Shown: one piece after another, positions 1 to 6,570 of the stretch | Position numbering within the stretch: the stretch's first letter is position 1 | Layout: each line of letters starts with the position of its first letter | NCBI GenBank assembly: GCA_000431975.1 | Contig: HF988607.1 | Span: forward strand, 1,723 to 8,509 | From: Prevotella sp. CAG:924 | Lineage (GTDB): Bacteria > Bacteroidota > Bacteroidia > Bacteroidales > Bacteroidaceae | Length of the DNA: 6,787 nucleotides | Direction: 5' to 3' | Program-made: the position numbers and the translations under genes | Notes under the pieces: model-generated | What the model was told of the DNA's origin: nothing | Database searches by the model: none | What the model saw: only the letters and a program-made list of their open reading frames with translations

Positions 1-1
1 G

Positions 2-1042
2 CTCTTCAAGTTGAGAGAGCGGCTGCCGGCCGACTCGCAGATCTGCTTCCTTCCCGCCGATCACCGATGGTATCATGAGGCATCTTCCGAGCTCATGGGC
101 TATCTGCGCAGCCAGGCTCCAGCATTCTGGCAGTATAGTGTCGATGAGGCTTTCATGGATATGACGGGCGTGAGGGTGGACTTGAAGCAATGGGGAGAGC
201 AGCTCTATGAGAATGTGCGCGATAAGATCCACGTCAGCGTGAGTATCGGGATAGCCCCGACAAAGACGTTGGCCAAGATCGCGGCCCATTTCGCCAAGCA
301 TTATGAAGGATACCATCACTGCTGTGTGATCGACACCGAGGAGAAACGCCGCAAGGCCTTGCAGGGTACGGCGATTAAGGACGTATGGGGGATAGGCCGG
401 CAGTATTTCGGGCGCATGCAGCGCCTGGGCATCGGTACGGCGTATGATCTCGCCCAGCGTTCTGTCAGCTGGCTGCGTCTGCAGGGAGCGTCGAAGGCGA
501 TCCTTGACACCCGCAATGAGCTGTGTGGCATCGACAGCATCCCCATGCGTGATCCCGGTCCTAAGAAGAGCATCTCCAGCACACGCACCTTCTCGAAGAT
601 GACCTCGTCCTTGGACGATCTGAGTGTCTATGTGAGCGAGTTCGCTGCCGACTGCGCGGAGGATCTGCGCCGGCAGCACAGCGTGGCGTGCGCCATCAGT
701 GTCTTTATTGCTACGAATCCCTACCGGGAGGATCTGCCGCAATATTCTCAGTCGTTGCGACTGAAGCTGGAAACACCTACTAATCTTACTAATGAGCTAT
801 CCGTACATGCCCTCCATTTATTAAAGAAAATATTCCGCGAAGGCTACCGGTATAAACGGGCCGGCGTCGTCGTAGACCATCTCATCAGCGATGAGGGAGT
901 GCAGGCGAGTCTGTTTGATTTTGATGCCCGGAAGCATGAGAAGAACCGGAAAGTAAATGAAGTGGTGGACAGGATCAACCGAAAATTAGGGGAAGTATCG
1001 ATCAAGTTGGGTAATCAAATCGACAAAAAGGACAGAAAATAA
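2..1042 (+). CDS. umuC: Y-family DNA polymerase, UmuC type (5' end outside the window)
   Basis: This is the catalytic subunit of an error-prone translesion polymerase (Pol V/ImpB-MucB-SamB group), which copies across damaged bases, usually with a UmuD-like partner. The frame is open to the window edge; the first in-frame codons are ordinary residues aligning near residue 60 of a ~420-residue UmuC, so the first palm aspartate is missing. Visible in the 346-residue piece: the palm active-site motif YSVDEAFMD (~45-53), the SIGIAPTKTLAKIA segment (~81-94), DVWGIGR of the helix-hairpin-helix thumb (~127-133), the little-finger start SSTRTF (~192-197), and QASLF (~301-305), a good match to the QxxLF clamp-binding motif. 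The protein ends soon after, at NQIDKKDRK, without the usual UmuC tail (WxxR...LSPxYTT). No umuD is visible; it could lie upstream. The family is clear, UmuC being preferred over DinB because of DVWGIGR and the overall alignment. Confidence 0.9.
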   Translation, partial: LFKLRERLPADSQICFLPADHRWYHEASSELMGYLRSQAPAFWQYSVDEAFMDMTGVRVDLKQWGEQLYENVRDKIHVSVSIGIAPTKTLAKIAAHFAKHYEGYHHCCVIDTEEKRRKALQGTAIKDVWGIGRQYFGRMQRLGIGTAYDLAQRSVSWLRLQGASKAILDTRNELCGIDSIPMRDPGPKKSISSTRTFSKMTSSLDDLSVYVSEFAADCAEDLRRQHSVACAISVFIATNPYREDLPQYSQSLRLKLETPTNLTNELSVHALHLLKKIFREGYRYKRAGVVVDHLISDEGVQASLFDFDARKHEKNRKVNEVVDRINRKLGEVSIKLGNQIDKKDRK

Positions 1043-1071
1043 GACATTTTTCTGAGGAAACGGAATTTTTT

Positions 1072-1092
1072 GCACACTCTTTCTCAGTGTGC
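1072..1092 (+). terminator. Small hairpin downstream of umuC, possible weak terminator
   Basis: The inverted repeat GCACACT / AGTGTGC forms a perfect 7-bp stem around a 7-nt loop, 29 nt after the umuC stop codon. It is in the right place to end umuC transcription, but no proper T-tract follows (GCATTTACTG). If it works as a terminator it is probably leaky or needs a factor. It also lies upstream of the ffh promoter. Confidence 0.35.
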
Positions 1093-1146
1093 GCATTTAC
1101 TGCTACTTGGTCTTTTAATTATCTTTAAAAACCTAAATGCTCTTTC

Positions 1147-1175
1147 TTGAATTTCAGTGCTTATCCGTAACTTTG
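1147..1175 (+). promoter_or_regulatory. Bacteroidetes-type sigma-ABfr promoter for ffh
   Basis: TTG at 1147-1149 is followed after 18 nt by TAACTTTG at 1168-1175. This matches the Bacteroidetes housekeeping consensus TTTG, about 19-20 nt, TAnnTTTG, with a full match at the -7 box. Transcription would begin near 1180-1184, leaving an A-rich leader of roughly 20 nt before the ffh ATG. I found no comparably good promoter between here and the end of korC, so this may drive the whole downstream set. The transcription start is inferred. Confidence 0.7.
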
Positions 1176-1203
1176 CAAAGAAAGAATAAAAAACGATAGT
1201 ACT

Positions 1204-2556
1204 ATGTTTGAAAACCTAAGTGATCGCCTCGAACGTTCTTTCAAGATCTTGAAGGGCGAGGGTAAGATTACTGAGATAAATGTGGCCGAGACGCTGAAGG
1301 ACGTACGCCGCGCGTTGCTCGATGCCGATGTGAATTATAAAGTTGCCAAGCAGTTCACCGATACGGTGAAGGAGAAAGCTTTGGGTATGCATGTGCTCAC
1401 GGCTGTGAAGCCAAGCCAGCTGATGGTGAAGATCGTACACGACGAGCTCGCCAAGCTGATGGGCGGTGAGGCAGCGGAGCTTCATCTGAGCGGAAAGCCT
1501 GCCATCGTGCTGATGTCGGGTCTGCAAGGATCGGGTAAGACCACGTTTAGTGGTAAGCTGGCCAACATGCTCAAGACCAAGCAGCATAAGAATCCCTTAC
1601 TCGTGGCCTGTGACGTCTATCGTCCTGCCGCTATCGAGCAGTTGCGGGTAGTCGGTGAGCAGATCGGTGTACCTGTCTATACGGAAGAGGGTGAGAAGAA
1701 CGTCAACAAGATCGCCCTTGACGCCATACAGGAAGCAAAAGCCAAGAGTCACGATGTGGTGATCATCGATACTGCCGGCCGTCTGGCCATCGATGAGCAG
1801 ATGATGAATGAGATCGCTTCGTTGAAGGAGACCGTACATCCTGACGAGACGCTCTTCGTCGTCGACTCCATGACGGGTCAGGATGCCGTCAACACAGCCA
1901 AGGAATTCAACGACCGTCTCGATTTTGATGGAGTCGTGCTTACGAAGCTGGACGGTGATACCCGTGGCGGTGCCGCTCTCTCCATCCGTACGGTAGTGAC
2001 CAAGCCCATCAAGTTTGTCGGAACGGGCGAGAAGATGGAGGCTATCGACGTGTTCCACCCCGACCGTATGGCCGACCGTATCCTCGGCATGGGTGATATC
2101 GTCTCGCTGGTGGAACGTGCACAGGAGCAGTTTGATGAGGAAGAGGCCCGGAAGCTGCAGAAAAAGATCCAGAAGAACAAGTTTGACTTTAATGACTTCC
2201 TGCGTCAGATCGAGCAGATCAAGAAGATGGGTAACATCAAAGACCTCGCTTCGATGATCCCTGGAGTAGGTAAGGCCATAAAGGATGTTGATATCGATAA
2301 TAACGCCTTCAATGGCATTGAGGCTATCATCCGCTCGATGACGCCGAAAGAGCGCACCAATCCGGAGATCCTTAACCAGAGCCGCAAGATGCGTATCGCC
2401 AAGGGCTCGGGCACTTCGATCCAGGAGGTCAACCGTCTGCTGAAGCAGTTTGACCAGACCCGTAAGATGATGAAGATGGTCACGGGATCGCAAATGGCCG
2501 GAATGATGCAACGTATGAAGGGCATGAAAGGCATGCCTGGAATGCCTAAGTTGTAA
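1204..2556 (+). CDS. ffh: Signal recognition particle protein Ffh (SRP54 GTPase)
   Basis: Ffh binds hydrophobic signal sequences on nascent chains in the cytoplasm and, with SRP RNA and the FtsY receptor, delivers ribosomes to the membrane translocon. The 450-residue protein has normal family length and all three domains. The N-domain helical bundle covers ~1-95. The G domain has the P-loop GLQGSGKT (106-113), DVYRPAA (137-143), DTAGRL (189-194), TKLDGDTRGG (247-256) and GTGE (273-276). The M domain (~300-450) carries the RNA-binding segment RIAKGSGTS (397-405) and ends in a methionine-rich tail (MAGMMQRMKGMKGMPGMPKL, 431-450) that forms the signal-peptide groove. The ATG is preceded by an A-rich leader without a Shine-Dalgarno sequence, usual for Bacteroidetes. 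No SRP RNA gene is visible in the window. Confidence 0.98.
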   Translation: MFENLSDRLERSFKILKGEGKITEINVAETLKDVRRALLDADVNYKVAKQFTDTVKEKALGMHVLTAVKPSQLMVKIVHDELAKLMGGEAAELHLSGKPAIVLMSGLQGSGKTTFSGKLANMLKTKQHKNPLLVACDVYRPAAIEQLRVVGEQIGVPVYTEEGEKNVNKIALDAIQEAKAKSHDVVIIDTAGRLAIDEQMMNEIASLKETVHPDETLFVVDSMTGQDAVNTAKEFNDRLDFDGVVLTKLDGDTRGGAALSIRTVVTKPIKFVGTGEKMEAIDVFHPDRMADRILGMGDIVSLVERAQEQFDEEEARKLQKKIQKNKFDFNDFLRQIEQIKKMGNIKDLASMIPGVGKAIKDVDIDNNAFNGIEAIIRSMTPKERTNPEILNQSRKMRIAKGSGTSIQEVNRLLKQFDQTRKMMKMVTGSQMAGMMQRMKGMKGMPGMPKL

Positions 2557-2661
2557 GAGAGAGAAAAACAAACCGGGCATTCTTCCTCAACATCCAAGAA
2601 CCGGGAGGGTGCCGGGCTACCTGGGGGATCCTAGGATGACAAGATAATAAAACGATATATA
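2557..2661 (+). other. ffh-folD intergenic region, no gene
   Basis: This 105-nt spacer holds no credible ORF and no TAnnTTTG box. It contains three CCGGG elements (near 2572, 2600 and 2612) and the 10-bp palindrome ATCCTAGGAT at 2628-2637. CCGG can pair with CCGG, so weak hairpins are possible, but no T-tract follows and I cannot call a terminator. The last 16 nt resemble the leader just before ffh (A-rich, then CGATA, then ATG). folD may be read through from ffh or have a promoter I cannot recognise. Confidence 0.4.
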
Positions 2662-3540
2662 ATGCAACTGATAGACGGAAAAGCGACGGCTGCAGCTATT
2701 AAGGCCCAGATCGCCGAAGAAGTGAAACAGATTGTTGCCGCCGGTGGTAAGCAGCCTCATTTGGCTGCCGTACTGGTAGGTCACGACGGAGGTTCTGAGA
2801 CCTACGTGAAGAATAAGGTTATCGCCTGCGAGCAGTGTGGATTCAAGTCTACCCTCATTCGTTATGAAGATGACGTGACGGAAGAGGAGCTTCTCGCTTG
2901 TGTAGATAAGCTGAACAAGGACGACGATGTGGACGGTTTCATCGTTCAGTTGCCTTTGCCTAAGCATATCGACGAGCAGAAGGTGATCATGGCTATTGAT
3001 TATCGTAAGGATGTCGACGGCTTCCATCCTATTAATGTAGGACGCATGGCGATCGGACTTCCTTGCTTCATCTCTGCAACGCCGCTGGGCATCCTTACCT
3101 TGTTGCGTCATTATAATATCCCCACCTCAGGTAAGAAGTGTGTCGTGCTCGGTCGTAGTAACATCGTAGGTAAGCCTATGGCGCAGCTGATGATGCAGAA
3201 GCAGTACGGTGATGCCACGGTGACCGTATGTCATTCACATACTCCTAATATCAAAGAGGAATGTGCACAGGCCGATATCATCATTGCCGCTATCGGACAG
3301 CCCAATTTCGTGACGGCAGACATGGTGAAGGAAGGTGCCGTGGTGATCGACGTTGGTACGACGCGCGTGCCCGACGCTACGAAGAAGAAAGGCTTCCGTC
3401 TCAATGGTGACGTGAAGTTTGATGAGGTAGCTCCCAAGTGCTCTTTCATCACTCCTGTCCCCGGAGGCGTCGGTCCTATGACGATCTGCTCGTTGATGAA
3501 GAATACTTTGGCAGCAGGTAAGAAAGAATATTATAAATAA
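2662..3540 (+). CDS. folD: Bifunctional methylenetetrahydrofolate dehydrogenase / methenyltetrahydrofolate cyclohydrolase FolD
   Basis: FolD interconverts 5,10-methylene-, 5,10-methenyl- and 10-formyl-tetrahydrofolate using NAD(P), supplying one-carbon units for purines and formyl-methionine in the cytoplasm. At 292 residues it has full family length. Family signatures are present in order: the catalytic tyrosine-lysine pair in ETYVKNK (Y48, K52), the folate-site strand VQLPLP (95-100), KDVDGF (116-121), the Rossmann dinucleotide loop GRSNIVGKP (164-172) and the C-terminal PVPGGVGPMT signature (265-274). The segment before the Rossmann domain reads SATPLGI where many FolD proteins have CTPxGI. 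The ATG was chosen because MQLIDGKATAA aligns with the usual N-terminus. The gene lies 105 nt after ffh and 55 nt before the small TPR gene. Confidence 0.98.
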   Translation: MQLIDGKATAAAIKAQIAEEVKQIVAAGGKQPHLAAVLVGHDGGSETYVKNKVIACEQCGFKSTLIRYEDDVTEEELLACVDKLNKDDDVDGFIVQLPLPKHIDEQKVIMAIDYRKDVDGFHPINVGRMAIGLPCFISATPLGILTLLRHYNIPTSGKKCVVLGRSNIVGKPMAQLMMQKQYGDATVTVCHSHTPNIKEECAQADIIIAAIGQPNFVTADMVKEGAVVIDVGTTRVPDATKKKGFRLNGDVKFDEVAPKCSFITPVPGGVGPMTICSLMKNTLAAGKKEYYK

Positions 3541-3595
3541 ATCTGTTCGTTCCACAATCTTGGGATGCGACAGTTTTCCCGGAGAATCCAGGAAA

Positions 3596-3793
3596 ATGAC
3601 AACTGAAGGAAAGAAAACAGCCCGCGAGTGGTATCTTGCAGGTAATGCCTGCCGCCAGCAAGGAGATTGGCAGGAAGCCCTACACTGCTATATGGAGGCT
3701 ATCGATCTCGATGCCTCCTCACCGGCAGTGGAGGCTAAACAGATGTTGGAAAATATCTTGAACTTTTATAATAAGGACGCTTATAATCCTTGA
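3596..3793 (+). CDS. Small single-TPR protein upstream of the Kor genes
   Basis: The predicted product is a hydrophilic 65-residue protein with one tetratricopeptide-like helix pair, about residues 9-42: the W/Y, LAGNACRQQGDWQEALHCY and AIDLD spacing match the TPR pattern (small residue, G-D/W, A, Y, A, P-like turn). After it comes a helix AKQMLENIL and an unusual aromatic tail, NFYNKDAYNP. No signal peptide or membrane segment is seen. I start it at ATG 3596, since the in-frame TTG at 3560 would add MGCDSFPGESRK, which is unlike a TPR; GGAG lies 11 nt upstream of the ATG. One TPR is too short for a stable superhelix, so it probably oligomerises or binds a partner. Its place 45 nt before korD suggests, but does not prove, a role with the oxidoreductase. 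Function unknown. Confidence 0.8.
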   Translation: MTTEGKKTAREWYLAGNACRQQGDWQEALHCYMEAIDLDASSPAVEAKQMLENILNFYNKDAYNP

Positions 3794-3838
3794 CAATATT
3801 GTCGGACGGTTTACAAGAGTACCTAAATCAAAAACACT

Positions 3839-4072
3839 ATGGTAAAGATTAAAGGCGCTATCGTCGTCAATAGCGACCGCTGCAAAGGCTGTCAGCTTTG
3901 TGTAGTGGCTTGCCCGAAGAAGGTGATAGCTTTAGCCCCCAAACGGGTCAATCTGCATGGATACCCCTACGTGGAACCCGCTAGACCGGACGATTGCATC
4001 GGATGTGCTTCGTGTGCTATCGTTTGTCCCGACGGTTGTATCACTGTGTATCGTAAAAAAATGGAAGACTGA
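3839..4072 (+). CDS. korD: 2-oxoacid:ferredoxin oxidoreductase, delta (2x[4Fe-4S] ferredoxin) subunit
   Basis: This 77-residue bacterial-type ferredoxin should pass electrons between the catalytic KorAB core and free ferredoxin. Two classic cluster motifs are visible: C15-K-G-C18-Q-L-C21-(3)-C25-P and C53-I-G-C56-A-S-C59-(3)-C63-P. Each CxxCxxCxxxCP motif provides three ligands to one [4Fe-4S] cluster and one to the other. A further cysteine, C67, is extra. The sequence between the motifs (about residues 30-50) is typical of OFOR delta subunits. The start ATG has no Shine-Dalgarno sequence. The stop lies 3 nt before korA, so the two are very likely translated together. Assignment as the Kor delta subunit rests on gene order as well as on the fold. 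Confidence 0.93.
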   Translation: MVKIKGAIVVNSDRCKGCQLCVVACPKKVIALAPKRVNLHGYPYVEPARPDDCIGCASCAIVCPDGCITVYRKKMED

Positions 4073-4075
4073 AGT

Positions 4076-5158
4076 ATGAAAGAACAAGAAGTAACCTTGA
4101 TGAAAGGCAACGAGGCCATTGCACACGCTGCCATTCGTTGTGGAGCCGATGCATTCTTCGGTTATCCAATCACACCTCAAAGTGAGATTATTGAGACGCT
4201 CGCTGCGCTTAAGCCCTGGGAAACCACAGGTATGGTGGTGCTGCAGGCGGAGAGCGAAGTGGCCTCGATCAATATGGTTTATGGTGGAGCCGGTGCCGGA
4301 AAGCGCTGTTTCACCACATCGTCCTCTCCAGGCATCGCTCTGATGCAGGAAGGCATCAGCTACATGGCCGGAGCTGAGATCCCCGGAGTGATCGTCAATG
4401 TCATGCGCGGCGGTCCCGGACTGGGTACGATCCAGCCTTCGCAGGCGGATTATTTCCAGGCTACACGCGGCGGCGGAAACGGAGATTACAATGTCATCGT
4501 ACTCGCACCGAATTCTGTACAGGAGATGGCCGACTTTGTTGACCTGGCTTTTAACCTGGCATTCAAATACCGTAACCCGACGATGATTCTCTCGGATGGC
4601 GTGATCGGACAGATGATGGAGAAAGTCGTCCTGCCGCCGGTAAAGCCTCGTCGTACGGAAGAGCAGATCAAGAAGGAGTGCCCCTGGGCTACGATCGGTC
4701 GTACACGTGACCGGCAGCCTAACATCCTGACCTCTCTGGAGCTCAAGCCGGAGGTGATGGAGGTGCGCAATCTCCACATGCAGGAGAAGTATCGGCAGAT
4801 CATGGCCAACGAGGTGCGGTATGAGGCACAGCAGTGCGATGATGCCGACTATATCATCGTATCTTTTGGCTCGGCAGCGCGTATCGGCGAGAAAGCAGTA
4901 GAGATCGCACGCGAGCAGGGCATTAAGGCCGGTCTGTTCCGTCCAATCACTCTTTGGCCCTTCCCCTCCAAGCAGCTGCATGAGATTGCCAAAGGCAAGA
5001 AGGGAATTCTCGTTAGTGAGATCAATGCTGGTCAGATGGTCGAGGATGTACGCCTGGCCATCAATGGAGAACTGCCCGTAGAACACTTCGGACGTCTTGG
5101 TGGTATTGTGCCAGAGCCCGAGGAGATAGTTAATGTTTTAAAGGAGAAGCTGGTGTGA
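4076..5158 (+). CDS. korA: 2-oxoacid:ferredoxin oxidoreductase alpha subunit (KorA/VorB type)
   Basis: This is the alpha subunit of a CoA-acylating 2-oxoacid:ferredoxin oxidoreductase. It supplies the pyrimidine (PYR) side of the thiamine diphosphate site at the interface with KorB. At 360 residues it is complete. Motifs: GYPITP (29-34), AESEVASINMVYGGAGAG (58-75) with the expected cofactor-activating glutamate, TSSSPG (81-86), RGGPGLGT (111-118), and FRPITLWPFP (288-297) in the C-terminal domain. Substrate choice cannot be read with certainty: the family includes 2-oxoglutarate (Kor) and branched-chain 2-oxoacid (Vor) enzymes, and close Bacteroidales relatives are annotated under both names. 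Its stop overlaps the korB start as TGATG. The gene shows no defect, in contrast to korB. Confidence 0.93.
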   Translation: MKEQEVTLMKGNEAIAHAAIRCGADAFFGYPITPQSEIIETLAALKPWETTGMVVLQAESEVASINMVYGGAGAGKRCFTTSSSPGIALMQEGISYMAGAEIPGVIVNVMRGGPGLGTIQPSQADYFQATRGGGNGDYNVIVLAPNSVQEMADFVDLAFNLAFKYRNPTMILSDGVIGQMMEKVVLPPVKPRRTEEQIKKECPWATIGRTRDRQPNILTSLELKPEVMEVRNLHMQEKYRQIMANEVRYEAQQCDDADYIIVSFGSAARIGEKAVEIAREQGIKAGLFRPITLWPFPSKQLHEIAKGKKGILVSEINAGQMVEDVRLAINGELPVEHFGRLGGIVPEPEEIVNVLKEKLV

Positions 5159-5989
5159 TGGAAGATATTAAGAAAAATGATATGAGCGCAACGCAGGATA
5201 TCATATCCCCCGAGAATCTGGTTTACAAGAAACCGACGCTCATGAATGATACTCCGATGCACTATTGCCCTGGTTGTTCACATGGTGTGGTGCACAAGCT
5301 GGTGGCAGAGGTCATTGAAGAGATGCAGATGGAGGAGAAAGCCGTAGGCGTATGTCCTGTGGGATGTGCCGTCTTTGCTTATCGTTATCTCGACATCGAT
5401 TGGCAGGAAGCTGCTCACGGCCGTGCACCTGCCGTGGCAACAGGCATCAAGCGGGTATGGCCTGACCGCCGCAACAGCCATCAAGCGCGTATGGCCTGAC
5501 CGCCTGGTGTTCACCTATCAGGGTGATGGCGATCTGGCATGTATCGGTACGGCAGAAACTCTTCATGCACTCAATCGTGGAGAGAATATCACCATTATCT
5601 TCATCAACAATGCCATCTATGGTATGACGGGTGGACAGATGGCTCCTACCACGCTGATCGGTCAGAAGACAGCTACCTGTCCCTACGGCCGTGATCCTAA
5701 GTTGCATGGTTTCCCCTTGAATATCTCTGACCTGGCAGCACGCCTTGAGGGTACCTGCTATGTCACACGTCAGAGTGTCGAGACAGTGGCTTCTATCCGC
5801 AAGGCGAAGGCTGCCATAAAGAAAGCTTTCCAGGCTTCGATGGACAAGAAGGGCTCTTCACTGATAGAGATCGTATCTACCTGTAACAGTGGATGGAAGC
5901 TCTCTCCTGTCGATGCCAATAAGTGGATGGAGGAGAATATGTTTAAAAAATATGTCCCTGGTGACCTTAAAAACACAATAGACGAATGA
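5158..5989 (+). pseudogene. korB: 2-oxoacid:ferredoxin oxidoreductase beta subunit, split by a 34-bp tandem duplication
   Basis: KorB binds the diphosphate and Mg of thiamine diphosphate and one [4Fe-4S] cluster. Translation from ATG 5158 (AAGGAG at 5141-5146; overlaps the korA stop) runs normally to IKRVWPDR, then enters the second repeat copy out of frame and stops at TGA 5497-5499, giving about 113 residues. The rest continues in the +1 frame, LVFTYQGDGD..., to 5989. With one 34-bp copy removed the product is 265 residues, normal for the family. Numbered on that product, presumed cluster ligands are C37, C40 (HYCPGCSHG), C70 (CPVGC) and C231 (STCNSG); the diphosphate motif is GDGD (111-114) with NN (139-140) before IYGMTGGQ. 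The first fragment lacks C231 and the diphosphate motif; the second lacks the other cysteines. A GTG at 5507 could allow reinitiation of a non-functional tail. Real mutation, reversible switch and assembly error remain possible. Confidence 0.88.
5437..5504 (+). repeat. 34-bp imperfect direct tandem duplication inside korB
   Basis: Copy 1 is 5437-5470 and copy 2 is 5471-5504. They match at 32 of 34 positions and differ at 5444 G / 5478 C and 5454 G / 5488 C. Copy 1 encodes ATGIKRVWPDR in the upstream frame. Copy 2 encodes ATAIKRVWPDR in the downstream frame, so both carry the same protein segment, with Gly/Ala at one codon and a silent CGG/CGC arginine difference. The units abut with no spacer. 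Confidence 0.97.
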
Positions 5990-6540
5990 AAACAGAGTTA
6001 ATTATAAGTGGATTCGGTGGTCAGGGTGTTCTTTCCATGGGAAAGATCTTGGCCTACTCTGGTCTGATGGAAGATAAGGAAGTGACATGGATGCCTGCTT
6101 ATGGACCGGAACAACGAGGCGGAACAGCCAATGTGACGGTTATTGTCAGCGACCAGCGCATTTCTTCACCTATCCTCAGCCGGTATGATGTGGCTATTGT
6201 GCTCAACCAGCCTTCTCTTGATAAATTCGAGTCGAAGGTGAAGCCGGGCGGTACGCTTATCTATGATGGATATGGAGTGCTCAACCCACCGACAAGAAAG
6301 GATATCAATGTATACCGCATCGACGCAATGGATAAAGCTGCGGAGATGAAGAATTCAAAGGTGTTCAATATGATCGTGCTGGGTGGATTGCTCAAAGTCT
6401 ATCCGGTAGTAAGCACAGAGGGACTGCAAAAAGCACTCTATAAGTCGCTTCCCGAACGTTATCATCATCTTATTCCTCTTAATATGCAAGCATTAGAGGA
6501 AGGAATGAAGATTATCTCAAAGGTAGAAACCGAACAATAA
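5986..6540 (+). CDS. korC: 2-oxoacid:ferredoxin oxidoreductase gamma subunit
   Basis: The gamma subunit completes the four-part OFOR and is thought to take part in CoA binding and product release. The 184-residue sequence is complete and shows the family hallmarks: the N-terminal GFGGQGV loop (9-15), then MPAYGPEQRGGTANV (36-50) containing the conserved RGG, and a hydrophobic core strand VFNMIVLGGLL. The start ATG overlaps the korB stop as ATGA (5986-5989), so translation is normally coupled to ribosomes finishing korB. With korB ending prematurely at 5499, about 490 nt upstream, coupled synthesis of KorC should fall. No Shine-Dalgarno sequence is seen. The strong terminator follows 30 nt after the stop. 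Confidence 0.95.
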   Translation: MKTELIISGFGGQGVLSMGKILAYSGLMEDKEVTWMPAYGPEQRGGTANVTVIVSDQRISSPILSRYDVAIVLNQPSLDKFESKVKPGGTLIYDGYGVLNPPTRKDINVYRIDAMDKAAEMKNSKVFNMIVLGGLLKVYPVVSTEGLQKALYKSLPERYHHLIPLNMQALEEGMKIISKVETEQ

Positions 6541-6570
6541 TTTTTTTATATCTCTCTAATTTTGTGAAAG

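Noticed and set aside
1597..2580. Minus-strand open frame of 327 codons opposite ffh
   Set aside because: It is antisense to the highly conserved G and M domains of Ffh and has no recognisable domain; its openness follows from ffh codon use.
3560..3595. Upstream TTG start for the small TPR protein
   Set aside because: The extra residues are unlike a TPR, and the ATG at 3596 has GGAG at a suitable distance.
3932..5086. Long open frame (384 codons) on the minus strand across korD and korA
   Set aside because: It mirrors the codon pattern of two well-supported genes on the other strand. Its translation is rich in His, Leu, Arg and Asp with no known motif, and it has no promoter.
5491..5505. 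Programmed +1 frameshift at GCC TGA C, recalling the RF2 CTT TGA C site, to produce full KorB
   Set aside because: The P-site codon GCC would have to slip to CCT, which does not pair well with an alanine tRNA, and no Shine-Dalgarno-like stimulator is placed as in RF2. The product would also carry both repeat copies, adding about 11 residues just before the cofactor motif. The duplication explains the shift more simply.
6557..6564. TAATTTTG, a match to the Bacteroidetes -7 box after korC
   Set aside because: There is no -33 TTTG at the right distance, and the strong terminator lies only 7 nt downstream, so a transcript would end at once.
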